Positions 1 through 7,986 of a stretch of DNA of 36,099 nt are shown in pieces. The notes beneath the pieces are model-generated. The model was not told the DNA's origin, searched no databases, and saw only the letters and a program-made list of their open reading frames with translations. Each line of letters begins with the position of its first letter. Positions within the stretch are counted from its first letter, which is position 1. The stretch covers positions 1 to 36,099 of the forward strand of contig JBASIS010000170.1 of NCBI GenBank assembly GCA_049654905.1, written 5' to 3'. Origin of the DNA: M0108 sp049654905. GTDB taxonomy: Bacteria; Pseudomonadota; Gammaproteobacteria; Chromatiales; Chromatiaceae. Made by a program: the position numbers and the translations under genes.

Positions 1-709
1 TCCTTCCCGTTCACCGCCCCAGCCGGACCGTCTCCCTAACTTCATCCCCCCGTCTTGGGTGGGTCTCTCCTCAAACAGGAGGCGACATCTATCCTGACAC
101 AGGGGCGGTTGCCGAGACCATCGACCATTACTTCTCTCTCGGGGCCCACCTGAACGCCCGGGACCGCAAGGCCGTGCGCCGCACCGTGTCGGGACTGGTG
201 AAGATTCTGTATCCGCACGGGCAAGTCTCCCAGGCGGACCCCGCCGAGCTGCTGGAGTTGGCCCTGGAGGGGCGCTGCCGGGTCAAGGGGCAGCTCAAGA
301 AGATGGGCTCCTTCGAGTACTCTCAGACCTCCTTCAGCTATCTAGTCAACGACACCGGGGAGGAGAAGTTTGTCGGCGTTGCCGAGCAGGGTGGCCGCGG
401 CTTGATTTCCCCGGATCCCCTGCCGCCGGGGACGGTTTACACGGCATCCGTGAGTGGGGACGGCACCGTGGGGCTCTATCGGGTCGAGGTTTCGCTGTCA
501 TCGGGCACCGGCAAGCTCAAGCCCGCCGGTGGGGTGAGTGGGGCGATGAAGGAATCGGTGAACCGGGCCTTCAGTTACCTGTCGGCCAACAAGAACCCCT
601 TTGGGGTACCCCGTGAACTCGACACCTCGGATTTTCACGTCGAGGTCATCGATTTACGGGGCAACGGGGTCGAGGCGGAGATAGGCGTAGCCTTCTTCGT
701 GGCCGCCTA
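1..709 (+). pseudogene. brxL: BrxL (BREX Lon-like protein), part upstream of the IS; 5' truncated
   Basis: This is the interrupted first part of BrxL, the AAA+/Lon-domain protein of type I BREX phage defence. The reading frame is recognisable from about position 105 (AETIDHYFSLGAHLNARD, then KAVRRTVSGLVKILYPHG) and runs through SDFHVEVIDLRGNG to GVAFFVAA. It then hits a TAA created by the insertion at 710/711. The expected AAA+ ATPase half is outside the window or missing. Frame 0 is open from position 3 to about 100, but its translation (LPVHRPSRTVSLTSSPRLGW and onward) does not resemble the BrxL segment that normally precedes this region, so a second junction may lie near 90-110. The gene continues in frame after the IS at 2194. 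Identification is firm from family-typical motifs; the state of the 5' end is unknown. Confidence 0.85.
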
Positions 710-710
710 A

Positions 711-724
711 TTCTACTTTGTCAG
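711..724 (+). repeat. IS left terminal inverted repeat
   Basis: TTCTACTTTGTCAG is the exact reverse complement of 2177-2190. It defines the left end of the element. Counting the adjacent TA/TAG bases outside would extend the match by up to three more positions with one mismatch. Confidence 0.9.
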
Positions 725-821
725 ATTAATACGGCTACCCATCGGCGATGGATTCATGCACAACAACTAATTGTTCAAAAAGGGTAAATCACGATGATGT
801 CGTGAAAATACTGTCACCCCT

Positions 822-2174
822 TGCCTGGCAAAGGTCCTTCAGGGCCTGCCTGCGGCGCTCAGCGCCCATCTGGCGCCGTTCTCCCGGTTTTTCCGCTCTT
901 GTACGCGCGACGCCACGGCGACCTTTGGCGGCTATCTGCGCGGGTTGTTCCAATCGGAGCGGGCCAACCTGTTGCGCATGAGCGACGTCAACGCGGTCGA
1001 CCATCAGTCGATGCAGCATATGCTCACCGAGGGGGCGGTCGACTGGGGCGGATTCGGCGATCACTTGGCTCAAGAGGCCAACGTGCTGCTGGGCAGCGCG
1101 CAGTCGGTGTTGTTGATCGATGACAGCGGCTTTGCCAAAAAGGGCGAGCGCTCGGCCGGGGTCGCCCGGCAGTGGCACGGCCGGCTGGGCAAGGTGGACA
1201 ACTGCCAGGTGGGCGTGTTCGCGACCCTGTGTCGGGGGGAGATGGCCAGCCTGGTGGACGCCCGGTTGTATCTGCCCCAGGCGTGGGCGGACGACGCGTT
1301 GCGTTGCGCGCAGGCCGCCATCCCGGAGGACGCCCGTGACTACCGCAGCAAGACCGCGCTGGCGCTGGAGATGGTCGCTACCGCGCAGCGGCGCAGGCTA
1401 CACTTCGGATATGTCGGCGTGGACGGTGGCTACGGCAAGGAACCGGCCTTTCTGTACGGGCTCGACGGATTGGGCTGCCGGTTCGTGGCCGATGTTCATT
1501 GCCATCAATCGGTTTATCTCCAGGACCCCGCTCCGCAGGTGCCCGCGTGGTCGGGACGGGGGCCACGCCTGCGGCTCGCCCAAGCGCAGTCTGCCGCGGT
1601 GCGCGTTGACCATTGGGCGGCGGCCTAACCGGCCGATGCCTGGCAGCGCCTGTGCCTGCGCGGGGGCGAGAAGGGGCAGTTGGTCGCTGAGTACCTGCAC
1701 ACCCGCGTCTGGGTCTGGGACGATTCTCAAGCCCAGGCCCGCTGCTGGCAGCTGTTCGTGCGGCGCGAAGTCGGCGCCACCGAAATCTCCCACTATTGCC
1801 TGTCCAACGCCCCCGAGCACACCCCTTGGAACGAACTGGCGCGCGTCCAGGCCCAGCGGTTTTTCATCGAGCACCGCTTTCGCGAGGCCAAGCGCGCATG
1901 CGGCCTGGCCGACTATCAGGTGCGCCGCGGGGATGCCTGGCATCATCCTATGGCCTTGGTGAGGTTGGCGACCCTGTTCCTGGTCAAACAGAAAATCCAG
2001 GGCCGGAACCAGTGGCCGATGCTCTCGTGCAACGACCTGGTGACGGCTCTGACCCATCGGCTACTCCGTCGCCAGCTGACCGCTGAAGACTTGGCCGAGA
2101 TCATCGCCAAGCGCCACCGTCTGCGGCAACAGGCCAAGGACTCTCACGCCAGGCGGGCGGCGGCGTTGGAATGA
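822..2174 (+). pseudogene. IS701-family DDE transposase, interrupted by an in-frame TAA
   Basis: The DDE transposase of the element. The frame reads HLAPFSRFFRS and TFGGYLRGLFQSERAN, then the first catalytic Asp in VLLIDDSGFAKKGER, the second in FGYVGVDGGYGKEPAF, and the Glu in FFIEHRFREAKRACGLADYQ followed by VRRGDAWHHPMAL. At 1626-1628 a TAA falls where family members usually have Gln (WAAAQPA...; here WAAA-stop-PADAWQ). The same frame continues open to TGA at 2172-2174, so this is one C-to-T nonsense change, not a frameshift. The stop separates the catalytic Glu from both Asp residues, so the short product should be inactive. No convincing start is visible: the frame is closed at 795, the first candidate inside is TTG 945, and the frame is clearly transposase well upstream of that, so the 5' end may also be damaged. 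Confidence 0.85.
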
Positions 2175-2176
2175 AA

Positions 2177-2190
2177 CTGACAAAGTAGAA
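2177..2190 (-). repeat. IS right terminal inverted repeat
   Basis: CTGACAAAGTAGAA is the exact reverse complement of 711-724. It begins three bases after the transposase stop codon (2172-2174), a normal spacing for a compact IS. Confidence 0.9.
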
Positions 2191-2193
2191 CTA

Positions 2194-2452
2194 TTCGGCA
2201 TTGCGCAAGGTCCCGCCGCAGCCCGCGCTGCTGGTGCTTGGCGACTTGAGCATTCAGGGCAACATCAAGCCGGTGCGTTCCCTCACCGAGCCCCTCCAGG
2301 TTGCCATGGACAATAGCGGCAAGCGGGCACTGATCCCGATCGAGAACAAACGGCAGTTCCTGGACGTGAACGCGGATGTGCTGGAACAGGTTGACCCCAT
2401 CTTCTTCGGCGATATGCGCCAGGCGGCATTCAAGGCGCTGGGTCTGACGTGA
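2194..2452 (+). pseudogene. brxL: BrxL C-terminal part downstream of the IS
   Basis: The C-terminal end of BrxL, in the same frame as the upstream part once the IS and one target copy are removed. It reads YSALRKVPPQPALLVLGDLS, then IQGNIKPVRSLTEPLQVAMD, IPIENKRQFLDV, VDPIFFGDMRQAAFKALGLT and stop. This matches the Lon-like C-terminal domain (compare Lon TGExTLRG and PFENKRD). The Lon catalytic lysine of the GGLKEK segment corresponds to Thr here (RSLTEPLQ), so proteolysis is not expected; the same position is also not Lys in other BrxL proteins I recall. Without upstream sequence this piece has no start of its own except TTG 2201. It is convergent with the ATPase operon. Confidence 0.85.
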
Positions 2453-2500
2453 CCCGGTGTCGAGCGTTCGGAGCCGCGGGCCATAGGCTCCGGGTCTGGC

Positions 2501-3124
2501 TCAGGCCTGGGCCCTTTCCCGCAATCGCTTGACCTGAAACAGGGTGTTGCGTTCCTCTTCTTCCAGGGAGGACTGGATGAAATGGATGGTGCGGCGGTAG
2601 AGGGGGATGATGTTGTATTTAAGGGCGTTGACGCGCTTTTGGGCCTTGCGCTGCTCCTCCATCAGGCGGTGGAGGGCGATCTCCACCTCCCCGAGGCGGG
2701 CCAGGGTGACGGCCAGGTCCGCCAGGTTGGCGCGGGTGTTGTCGAAACTGGCGTCGGTGCCCAGCAGGCCCACGGGCTTGAGGGGGAGGCGCTCGGCGGA
2801 GACCGCCGGGTACTCAACCCCCAGGCTGCGGCGCGGCAGGATATCGACCCGCAGGGCCAGCTCGGAGCCCAGGGCGGCCTGATTGATGCCGCGACTGCCC
2901 ATGCGCAGATGGGTGATGGACAGGCAGCGGTAGGCCTCGGCCACGGCCGCCTCTGCCTCCTGGCGCAGCCGCCGGTACTCGCCGATGCGCTCATAGACCA
3001 GGCGGGTCAGCAGCTCGCGCTTACGTTCGAGCAGGTCGTGGCCCTCTTCCAGGAACTTGACCTGCTTCTTGAGCTTCAGCAGGGTGTTCTTGGTCGGCGG
3101 GACCTTGATGAGTTGTTGGGCCAT
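2501..3124 (-). CDS. atpD: V/A-type ATP synthase subunit D (central rotor stalk)
   Basis: Subunit D forms the coiled-coil axle inside the A3B3 head and couples ATP turnover to rotation of the membrane ring. The 207-residue product has the family's length and shape: a long N-terminal helix (KVPPTKNTLLKLKKQVKFLE, then GHDLLERKRELLTRLVYERI), a middle segment, and a long C-terminal helix ending YRRTIHFIQSSLEEEERNTLF. ATG at 3124 follows 21 bases after the subunit B stop. It is the last gene of the minus-strand ATPase operon and faces the brxL remnant. Confidence 0.95.
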   Translation of the reverse strand: MAQQLIKVPPTKNTLLKLKKQVKFLEEGHDLLERKRELLTRLVYERIGEYRRLRQEAEAAVAEAYRCLSITHLRMGSRGINQAALGSELALRVDILPRRSLGVEYPAVSAERLPLKPVGLLGTDASFDNTRANLADLAVTLARLGEVEIALHRLMEEQRKAQKRVNALKYNIIPLYRRTIHFIQSSLEEEERNTLFQVKRLRERAQA

Positions 3125-3145
3125 GTCAGTCCGTCCGCCCGGCCA

Positions 3146-4525
3146 TCAATCGGAGCCCTGGTGGTACTTGGCCAGGTCGGTCTCGCTCAGGCGGGTCAGC
3201 ATATCGCGCGGGAAGCTGGACATGAGTTCCCAGGCCAGGTTGAGGGTGGCCTCGATGGAGCGGTCCTCGGCCTCCCCCTGGCCGACGAAACGCTGGTCGA
3301 AGGCGTCGGCGAAGCGCAGGAAGCGCTTGTCGCGCTCCGACAGCTCATCGGCGCCGATGATGGAGGCCAGGTTGCGGGTCTCCAGGGCGCGGGCATAGAG
3401 GGCGTAAAGCTGGGCGGCGACCCGGGGGTGGTCCTCGCGGGTGTCGTCCTTGCCGATGCCATCCTTCATGAGGCGCGACAGGCTCGGCGAGATGTGCACC
3501 GGTGGGTAGATGCCCTGGTTGTGCAGCTCCCGCGATAGCACGATCTGGCCCTCGGTGATGTAGCCCGTCAGGTCCGGGATGGGGTGGGTGATGTCGTCCG
3601 AGGGCATGGACACCACCGGCATCATGGTGATGGAGCCGTGGCGCTGGTGGATGCGCCCGCAGCGCTCGTAGATCTCGGCGAGGTCCGAGTAGAGATAGCC
3701 GGGATAGCCCTTGCGCGCCGGTACGTCGCCCTTGGCGGTGGCGACCTCGCGCAGGGCCTCGGCGTAGTAGGTCATGTCGGTCATGACGACCAGGACGTGG
3801 CGGTCCAGGTCGTAGGCCAGGTACTCGGCGGCGGTGAGGGCGGTGCGGGGCAGGGTCAGGCGCTCCACCGGCGGGTCGTCCGCCAGGTTGATGAACATGA
3901 CCACGTTGCGCAGCACACCGGAACTGGCGAACTCGTCGCGGAAGAACTTGGCATCGGCGTAGGAGACGCCCATGGCCGCGAAGACGATGGAGAAGCTGGT
4001 GTCCTCGTCCTTGAGGCGGGCCTGGCGGACGATCTGGGCGGCCAGGCGGTTGTGGGGGAGGCCCGAGCCCGAGAAGATCGGCAGCTTCTGGCCCCGCACC
4101 AGGCTGTTGAGGCCGTCGATGGTGGAGATACCGGTCTGGATGAACTCGCGGGGATAGGTGCGCGCCGCCGGATTGATGGCGGCACCGGTGACGGGGCGGC
4201 GGATATTGGACAGGATCGGCGGCCGGTCATCCTTGGGCTCCCCCAGGCCGTTGAAGACCCGGCCCAGCAACTCCGGCGACAGGGCGATCTCCACCGGTTC
4301 GTCCAGGAAGCGCACCCAGGTGGACTCCAGGTCCAGGTCGTCCGTGCCCTCGAAGACCAGAATCAGGGTCTCGTCGTCGGCGGCCCGGATGACCTGGCCA
4401 TTGCGTCGGGTGCCGGCGTGATCCCGGATCAGGACCCGGTCGCCAAAGGCGACCCCGGGGGTGCGTTTCATGACCAGCAGGCCGCCGCGAGCCTCGGCGG
4501 CGGTGCGGTATTCTTTGATGCTCAT
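3146..4525 (-). CDS. atpB: V/A-type ATP synthase subunit B (non-catalytic)
   Basis: The regulatory nucleotide-binding subunit alternates with subunit A in the A3B3 head. The 459 residues are the usual length. Visible landmarks are the beta-barrel N-terminus (MKRTPGVAFGDRVLIRDHAG), TGISTIDGLNSLVRGQKLPI, and in the P-loop position FSGSGLPHNRLAAQI, where the non-catalytic subunit has no Walker A GKT. Further on are VVMTDMTYYAEALREVATAK and GSITMMPVVSMPSDDITHPI. ATG at 4525 lies 14 bases after the subunit A stop, so the two are translationally close. Everything matches an intact functional B subunit. Confidence 0.97.
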   Translation of the reverse strand: MSIKEYRTAAEARGGLLVMKRTPGVAFGDRVLIRDHAGTRRNGQVIRAADDETLILVFEGTDDLDLESTWVRFLDEPVEIALSPELLGRVFNGLGEPKDDRPPILSNIRRPVTGAAINPAARTYPREFIQTGISTIDGLNSLVRGQKLPIFSGSGLPHNRLAAQIVRQARLKDEDTSFSIVFAAMGVSYADAKFFRDEFASSGVLRNVVMFINLADDPPVERLTLPRTALTAAEYLAYDLDRHVLVVMTDMTYYAEALREVATAKGDVPARKGYPGYLYSDLAEIYERCGRIHQRHGSITMMPVVSMPSDDITHPIPDLTGYITEGQIVLSRELHNQGIYPPVHISPSLSRLMKDGIGKDDTREDHPRVAAQLYALYARALETRNLASIIGADELSERDKRFLRFADAFDQRFVGQGEAEDRSIEATLNLAWELMSSFPRDMLTRLSETDLAKYHQGSD

Positions 4526-4539
4526 GGCGAATTCCCAGC

Positions 4540-6345
4540 CTATGCGTTGGTGGCGGCCTCGTCGGGCTTGGCATATTCCAGGCGCATCTTCTCGAAGACG
4601 CGTCCGACCTCTTCCCGCAGGGCCTCGATCTGGTCCACCTGCTCGCTGTTAAACATGGACTTGCAGCGCCGTGCCCGGGCCATGAGGGGCAATTGCTGCA
4701 GCTCCTGCACCGGCACGCCCAGTTCAATCAGGGTCGCGCCGCGTTTGAAGATGAAGATCACCAGGTCGAGCAGTGCGAACTGCTTGCGGGGCGAGCAGAA
4801 GGTGTCCACCTCGTCGAGGGCGCTCTGCTGGAGCACGCCCTCCTTGATGAGGGCCGCCCCCTCCAACTCCCAGCGCTGGGCGGAGGACAGGGCCTCGGGC
4901 CCCACCAGGTTGACGATGCGCGACAGCTCGGCGTCCCGGGCCAGCAGGGCCAGGGCCTCGGTGCGGCGGCGCTCCCAGTCGCGGCTGATCTCCTTGTGCC
5001 ACCACTCGGCGGCGGTGTGGACGTGGCCGGAGAAGCTGGTCACCCAGTCGATGCTAGGGTAGTGGCGGGCGTCCGCCAGCTCCTTGGACAGGGCCCAGAA
5101 GGTCTCGATGATGTCCTTGGTGTGGCTGGTGACCGGTTCGGAGAAGTCGCCGCCCGGGGGTGAGACGGCGCCGATCAGGGTCACGGAGCCAGAACCCGCG
5201 CCGTAGGTCTCCACCCGCCCGGCGCGCTCGTAAACGGCGGCCAGGCGCGAGGCCAGGTAGGCCGGGTAGCCTTCCTCCACCGGCATCTGACCGAGTCGGC
5301 CCGAGACCTCGCGCAGGGCCTCGGCCCAGCGGCTGGTGGAGTCCGCCAGCATGACCACGTCGTAGCCCATGTCGCGGTAATACTCGGCCATGGTGATGCC
5401 GACATAGACGGAGGCTTCCCGCGCCACCACCGGCATGTTGGAGGTGTTGGCCACCAGCAGGGTGCGCTCCATCAGCTTGCGGCCGGAGTAGGGGTCGTCG
5501 AGCTGGGGGAAGGTCTCCAGCACGTCCACCAGCTCGTTGCCGCGCTCGCCACAGCCAACATAGATGACGATGTCGGCGTTGGACCAGCGGGCCACCTGCT
5601 GCTGGACCACCGTCTTGCCGGCGCCGAAGGGCCCCGGGACCGCGCCCTTGCCGCCCTTGAGCTGGGGGAAGAAGCTGTCGATCACCCGCTGGCCCGTGAT
5701 GAGGGGGGCGATGCCGTCATCCCGCCGCAGGTAGGGGCGCGGCTTGCGCACCGGCCAGCGGTGGAAGAGCTTGAGGCGATGGGTATGGCCCTGGGCGTCG
5801 CGCAGGTGGCCAATGGTCTTTTCCAGGTCATAGTCCCCGGCGGGGGCGATCTCTTCCAGTTCGCCGCTCAGGGTCGGGGGCACCAGGATGCGGTGCAGAA
5901 TGGTCTGGGTCTCCTGGACCGTGCCGAGGACGGTGCCGGGGCCGATTTTATGGCCGGGCTCCAGCTTGGGATTGGGTTCGAACTCCCAGATCCGGGCGCG
6001 GTCCAGGGCCGCTATGTTCAGGCCCCGGTTGATGTAATCGCCACATTGGAGGGCGATCTTTTCCAGGGGGCGCTGGACACCGTCAAAAATGCCGCCGAGC
6101 AGCCCGGGGCCCAGTTCCACCGACAGGGGCCAGCCCAGGCCCGTCGCGGGTTCGCCGGGGCGCACGCCATCCGTGGATTCGTAGGTCTGGACGACGGCCT
6201 CCTGGCCGCGCAGGGAGATGACCTCCCCGAACAGCCCCAGTTCGCCGATCCGTACCTGCTCGCCATTACGGACGCCGGGCAGGACGATGGTGACGATGGG
6301 GCCATTGATCTCGCGGATATAGCCAGTGCGGGTGGGTTCGCTCAT
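4540..6345 (-). CDS. atpA: V/A-type ATP synthase catalytic subunit A
   Basis: The catalytic subunit hydrolyses or makes ATP at the A/B interface. ATG at 6345 gives 601 residues starting MSEPTRTGYIREINGPIV, the normal N-terminus; the open frame continues upstream to 6606 but that stretch is the gene for subunit E read in another frame. The non-homologous insertion region follows residue 110. Walker A is GPFGAGKT at residues 238-245, the glutamate-containing CGERGNE at 265-271, and the Walker B/arginine region VVMLADSTSRWAEALREVSG around 330-349. The C-terminal helical domain has the expected length. All catalytic residues I can check are present. Confidence 0.97.
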   Translation of the reverse strand: MSEPTRTGYIREINGPIVTIVLPGVRNGEQVRIGELGLFGEVISLRGQEAVVQTYESTDGVRPGEPATGLGWPLSVELGPGLLGGIFDGVQRPLEKIALQCGDYINRGLNIAALDRARIWEFEPNPKLEPGHKIGPGTVLGTVQETQTILHRILVPPTLSGELEEIAPAGDYDLEKTIGHLRDAQGHTHRLKLFHRWPVRKPRPYLRRDDGIAPLITGQRVIDSFFPQLKGGKGAVPGPFGAGKTVVQQQVARWSNADIVIYVGCGERGNELVDVLETFPQLDDPYSGRKLMERTLLVANTSNMPVVAREASVYVGITMAEYYRDMGYDVVMLADSTSRWAEALREVSGRLGQMPVEEGYPAYLASRLAAVYERAGRVETYGAGSGSVTLIGAVSPPGGDFSEPVTSHTKDIIETFWALSKELADARHYPSIDWVTSFSGHVHTAAEWWHKEISRDWERRRTEALALLARDAELSRIVNLVGPEALSSAQRWELEGAALIKEGVLQQSALDEVDTFCSPRKQFALLDLVIFIFKRGATLIELGVPVQELQQLPLMARARRCKSMFNSEQVDQIEALREEVGRVFEKMRLEYAKPDEAATNA

Positions 6346-6349
6346 GATG

Positions 6350-6991
6350 TCAGCCGCCGAAGAGGTTGCCGGTGTCGAGGCCGCCAGGCAGCAGCCGCTC
6401 CAGGATGACCTGCTGGATCCTGGCGCGCAGCCGTTCCAGTCGGCCCTCGAAGGTGTTGTCGACCCGGATGCGGTTGTCCGCGCTCGCGACCCGCGCGCCG
6501 CCCAGGCAAGGGATGGGATGCTCTGCCAGACGCAACTGCTTGTCCGGCGCGAGGCGGTGGGCGAGGGTCTCCCATTCGGGCGCCAGGCGCTGACGGTCCC
6601 GGGCATTGACCTCCACCACCAGTTCCTCGGCCTCGATCGCCGCCGCGGCCTGAATCAGATAGTGCTCCAGGGTCAGGTTGTAGGCCGCATCGTCCGTCAT
6701 ATAGGCTTGCAACCGCTCGCGCAGTCGGCCCTCCACGTCCGTCACCAGGTTCCAACGCACCCGGTCGAGCTGGCTCTGCATCCGCAGTTCGCTGGCCTGG
6801 ACCTGCTGGCGGAAGGCCCGTTCCCCCAGGGAGCGGGCGATGGATTCCTCGCGTTGCTCGCGCAGCCGAAGGCGCTCCGCCGCCTCGCGCAGGATGGTGT
6901 CGCGGCTGCGCTGGGTCATTTCCCGGTAAGCGCTGGCGAGTCGTTCGGCGCGGGCGATGAGGGCCCGTTCGAGTTCTTCTACCTGGTTCAC
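6350..6991 (-). CDS. atpE: V/A-type ATP synthase subunit E (peripheral stalk)
   Basis: Subunit E pairs with subunit G/H to form the peripheral stalks that hold the head against rotation. The 213 residues have the family layout: an Arg/Glu-rich N-terminal helix (RDTILREAAERLRLREQREE) and a globular C-terminal domain (AEELVVEVNARDRQRLAPEW, IRVDNTFEGRLERLRARIQQ) ending in GNLFGG. The start is taken as GTG at 6991 because it gives the expected MNQVEELERALIARAE-like beginning; the ribosome site before it is weak. It stops four bases before subunit A begins. Confidence 0.92.
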   Translation of the reverse strand: MNQVEELERALIARAERLASAYREMTQRSRDTILREAAERLRLREQREESIARSLGERAFRQQVQASELRMQSQLDRVRWNLVTDVEGRLRERLQAYMTDDAAYNLTLEHYLIQAAAAIEAEELVVEVNARDRQRLAPEWETLAHRLAPDKQLRLAEHPIPCLGGARVASADNRIRVDNTFEGRLERLRARIQQVILERLLPGGLDTGNLFGG

Positions 6992-7076
6992 GATGAATCC
7001 CGTGCAAGTTTGGCTAGGGGTGCGATACCAAAAAGGATGGGGCCTGGTCGCGGCGGACCCGTCGGGGAGGGGGCGG

Positions 7077-7421
7077 TCATGTCGCCCCCGCGGCCTTGCC
7101 GAACATGGCGTCGAGTCGATCGGCCACGTCGCTGGCCAGGCGGTGTGGCCCCTTCAGGCGCGGCACGGCGGTCACGACGATACGTCCGCCCTCGGCGCGT
7201 ACCCGCTCCAGGCCCGGAATTTTGGCCCGCATCAGGGTCTCCTCCACGATGGCGAAGGCCTTGTCGCCGCGGCGGATCAGGTCCTGGAAGAGCTGGTCCA
7301 CCTCCTCGTGGCTCGGGTCCGGGTGGGTCTCGAAACCGATCATGCGGAAGCCGTCCGCGAGGCTCTCGTCGCCCAGGAAGAGCATGCGGGTGACCTGTCC
7401 GGTGTTCGTCTCGCTGGCCAT
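7077..7421 (-). CDS. atpF: V/A-type ATP synthase subunit F (central stalk)
   Basis: Subunit F is a small Rossmann-like protein that binds the D axle and modulates coupling. The 114 residues contain TRMLFLGDESLADGFRMIGF at the N-terminus, which is the F-subunit beta-strand plus glycine loop, then FAIVEETLMRAKIPGLERV and VVTAVPRLKGPH. ATG 7421 lies 18 bases after the K stop. An 85-base gap separates its stop from the start of subunit E, in which I see no gene. Confidence 0.9.
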   Translation of the reverse strand: MASETNTGQVTRMLFLGDESLADGFRMIGFETHPDPSHEEVDQLFQDLIRRGDKAFAIVEETLMRAKIPGLERVRAEGGRIVVTAVPRLKGPHRLASDVADRLDAMFGKAAGAT

Positions 7422-7439
7422 GGGCCTGGCTCCCGGCGA

Positions 7440-7889
7440 CTAAGGGATCTTGTTCAGCAGCAGGATGCTGACCACCAGGCCGTAAATGGCGATACCCTCC
7501 GCCAGGCCCAGGTAGATGAGGGTCCGGCCCAGATTCTCGGGCTTCTCCGTGATGGCGGCCAGGGAGGCGGCGCCGATGGGCCCTACCGCGATGCCGGCGC
7601 CGATGGTCGAGAGGGCGGTTGGGATGCCGGCGCCGATGATGGCCAGGCCCATGCCCGTGGAGATCTCGTTGACCACCGCCACCACCTCACCGGTCTGGGC
7701 GAAGGCATCGTTGATGCCCAGGACCAGCAACCCCAGTTGGGCGAACACGAAGGTCACGAGTTGGGTGCCCATGGCCGGTGCGTACCAGGGTCGAATGCGG
7801 CCGGCGAGGGCGGGGCGCAACTCAAGGACCAGGCCGCCGAGGATGAGGCCGAGGATGGCGAAGGACATGAGGCCGACGAGCCAGTACAT
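7440..7889 (-). CDS. atpK: V/A-type ATP synthase subunit K (membrane rotor ring), atypical first hairpin
   Basis: The 149-residue proteolipid has four membrane segments at about residues 2-22, 41-60, 78-110 and 124-146. The second hairpin is canonical: GAGIPTALSTIGAGIAVG, then the ion-binding Glu131 in LGLAEGIAIYG. The first hairpin is short (about 60 residues) and lacks the usual GxGxxxGxG helix pattern, though a GTQ (41-43) resembles the GTQ of the Enterococcus Na+ ring. By alignment with that ring, the Gln on the third helix is Val102 and the Thr after the Glu is Gly132. Loss of these Na+ ligands favours H+ transport (inference). ATG 7889 has a good AGGAG upstream. Confidence 0.9.
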   Translation of the reverse strand: MYWLVGLMSFAILGLILGGLVLELRPALAGRIRPWYAPAMGTQLVTFVFAQLGLLVLGINDAFAQTGEVVAVVNEISTGMGLAIIGAGIPTALSTIGAGIAVGPIGAASLAAITEKPENLGRTLIYLGLAEGIAIYGLVVSILLLNKIP

Positions 7890-7986
7890 GATGAACTCCT
7901 GTGTTATTAGGGCGGGTTAGGGCAGGAAGGGTTAAGGGCGCCGGCCCCGACCCTCATGAGGCGGAATAGGGATGACGGGGCGCTTT

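Larger units (their letters stand above)
711..2190 (+). mobile_element. IS701-family-like insertion sequence inside brxL
   Basis: A 1480-bp element is bounded by perfect 14-bp terminal inverted repeats: TTCTACTTTGTCAG at 711-724 and its reverse complement at 2177-2190. The flanks read CTA(A) on the left (707-710) and CTA(T) on the right (2191-2194). This is a 3-bp duplication, or a 4-bp one with one mismatch, and CTA-containing 4-bp targets are usual for IS701-type elements. Removing the element plus one CTA rejoins brxL in frame (GVAFFVAA-YSALRKVPPQ), which shows that the insertion is simple. The single transposase gene inside is broken by a nonsense codon at 1626. Confidence 0.9.

Noticed and set aside
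3584..5062. A 492-codon plus-strand open frame opposite the ATPase A and B genes
   Set aside because: It is the antisense shadow of two clearly recognised genes; its Gly/Asp/Val/Arg-rich composition comes from GC-rich codon bias and it has no known motif.
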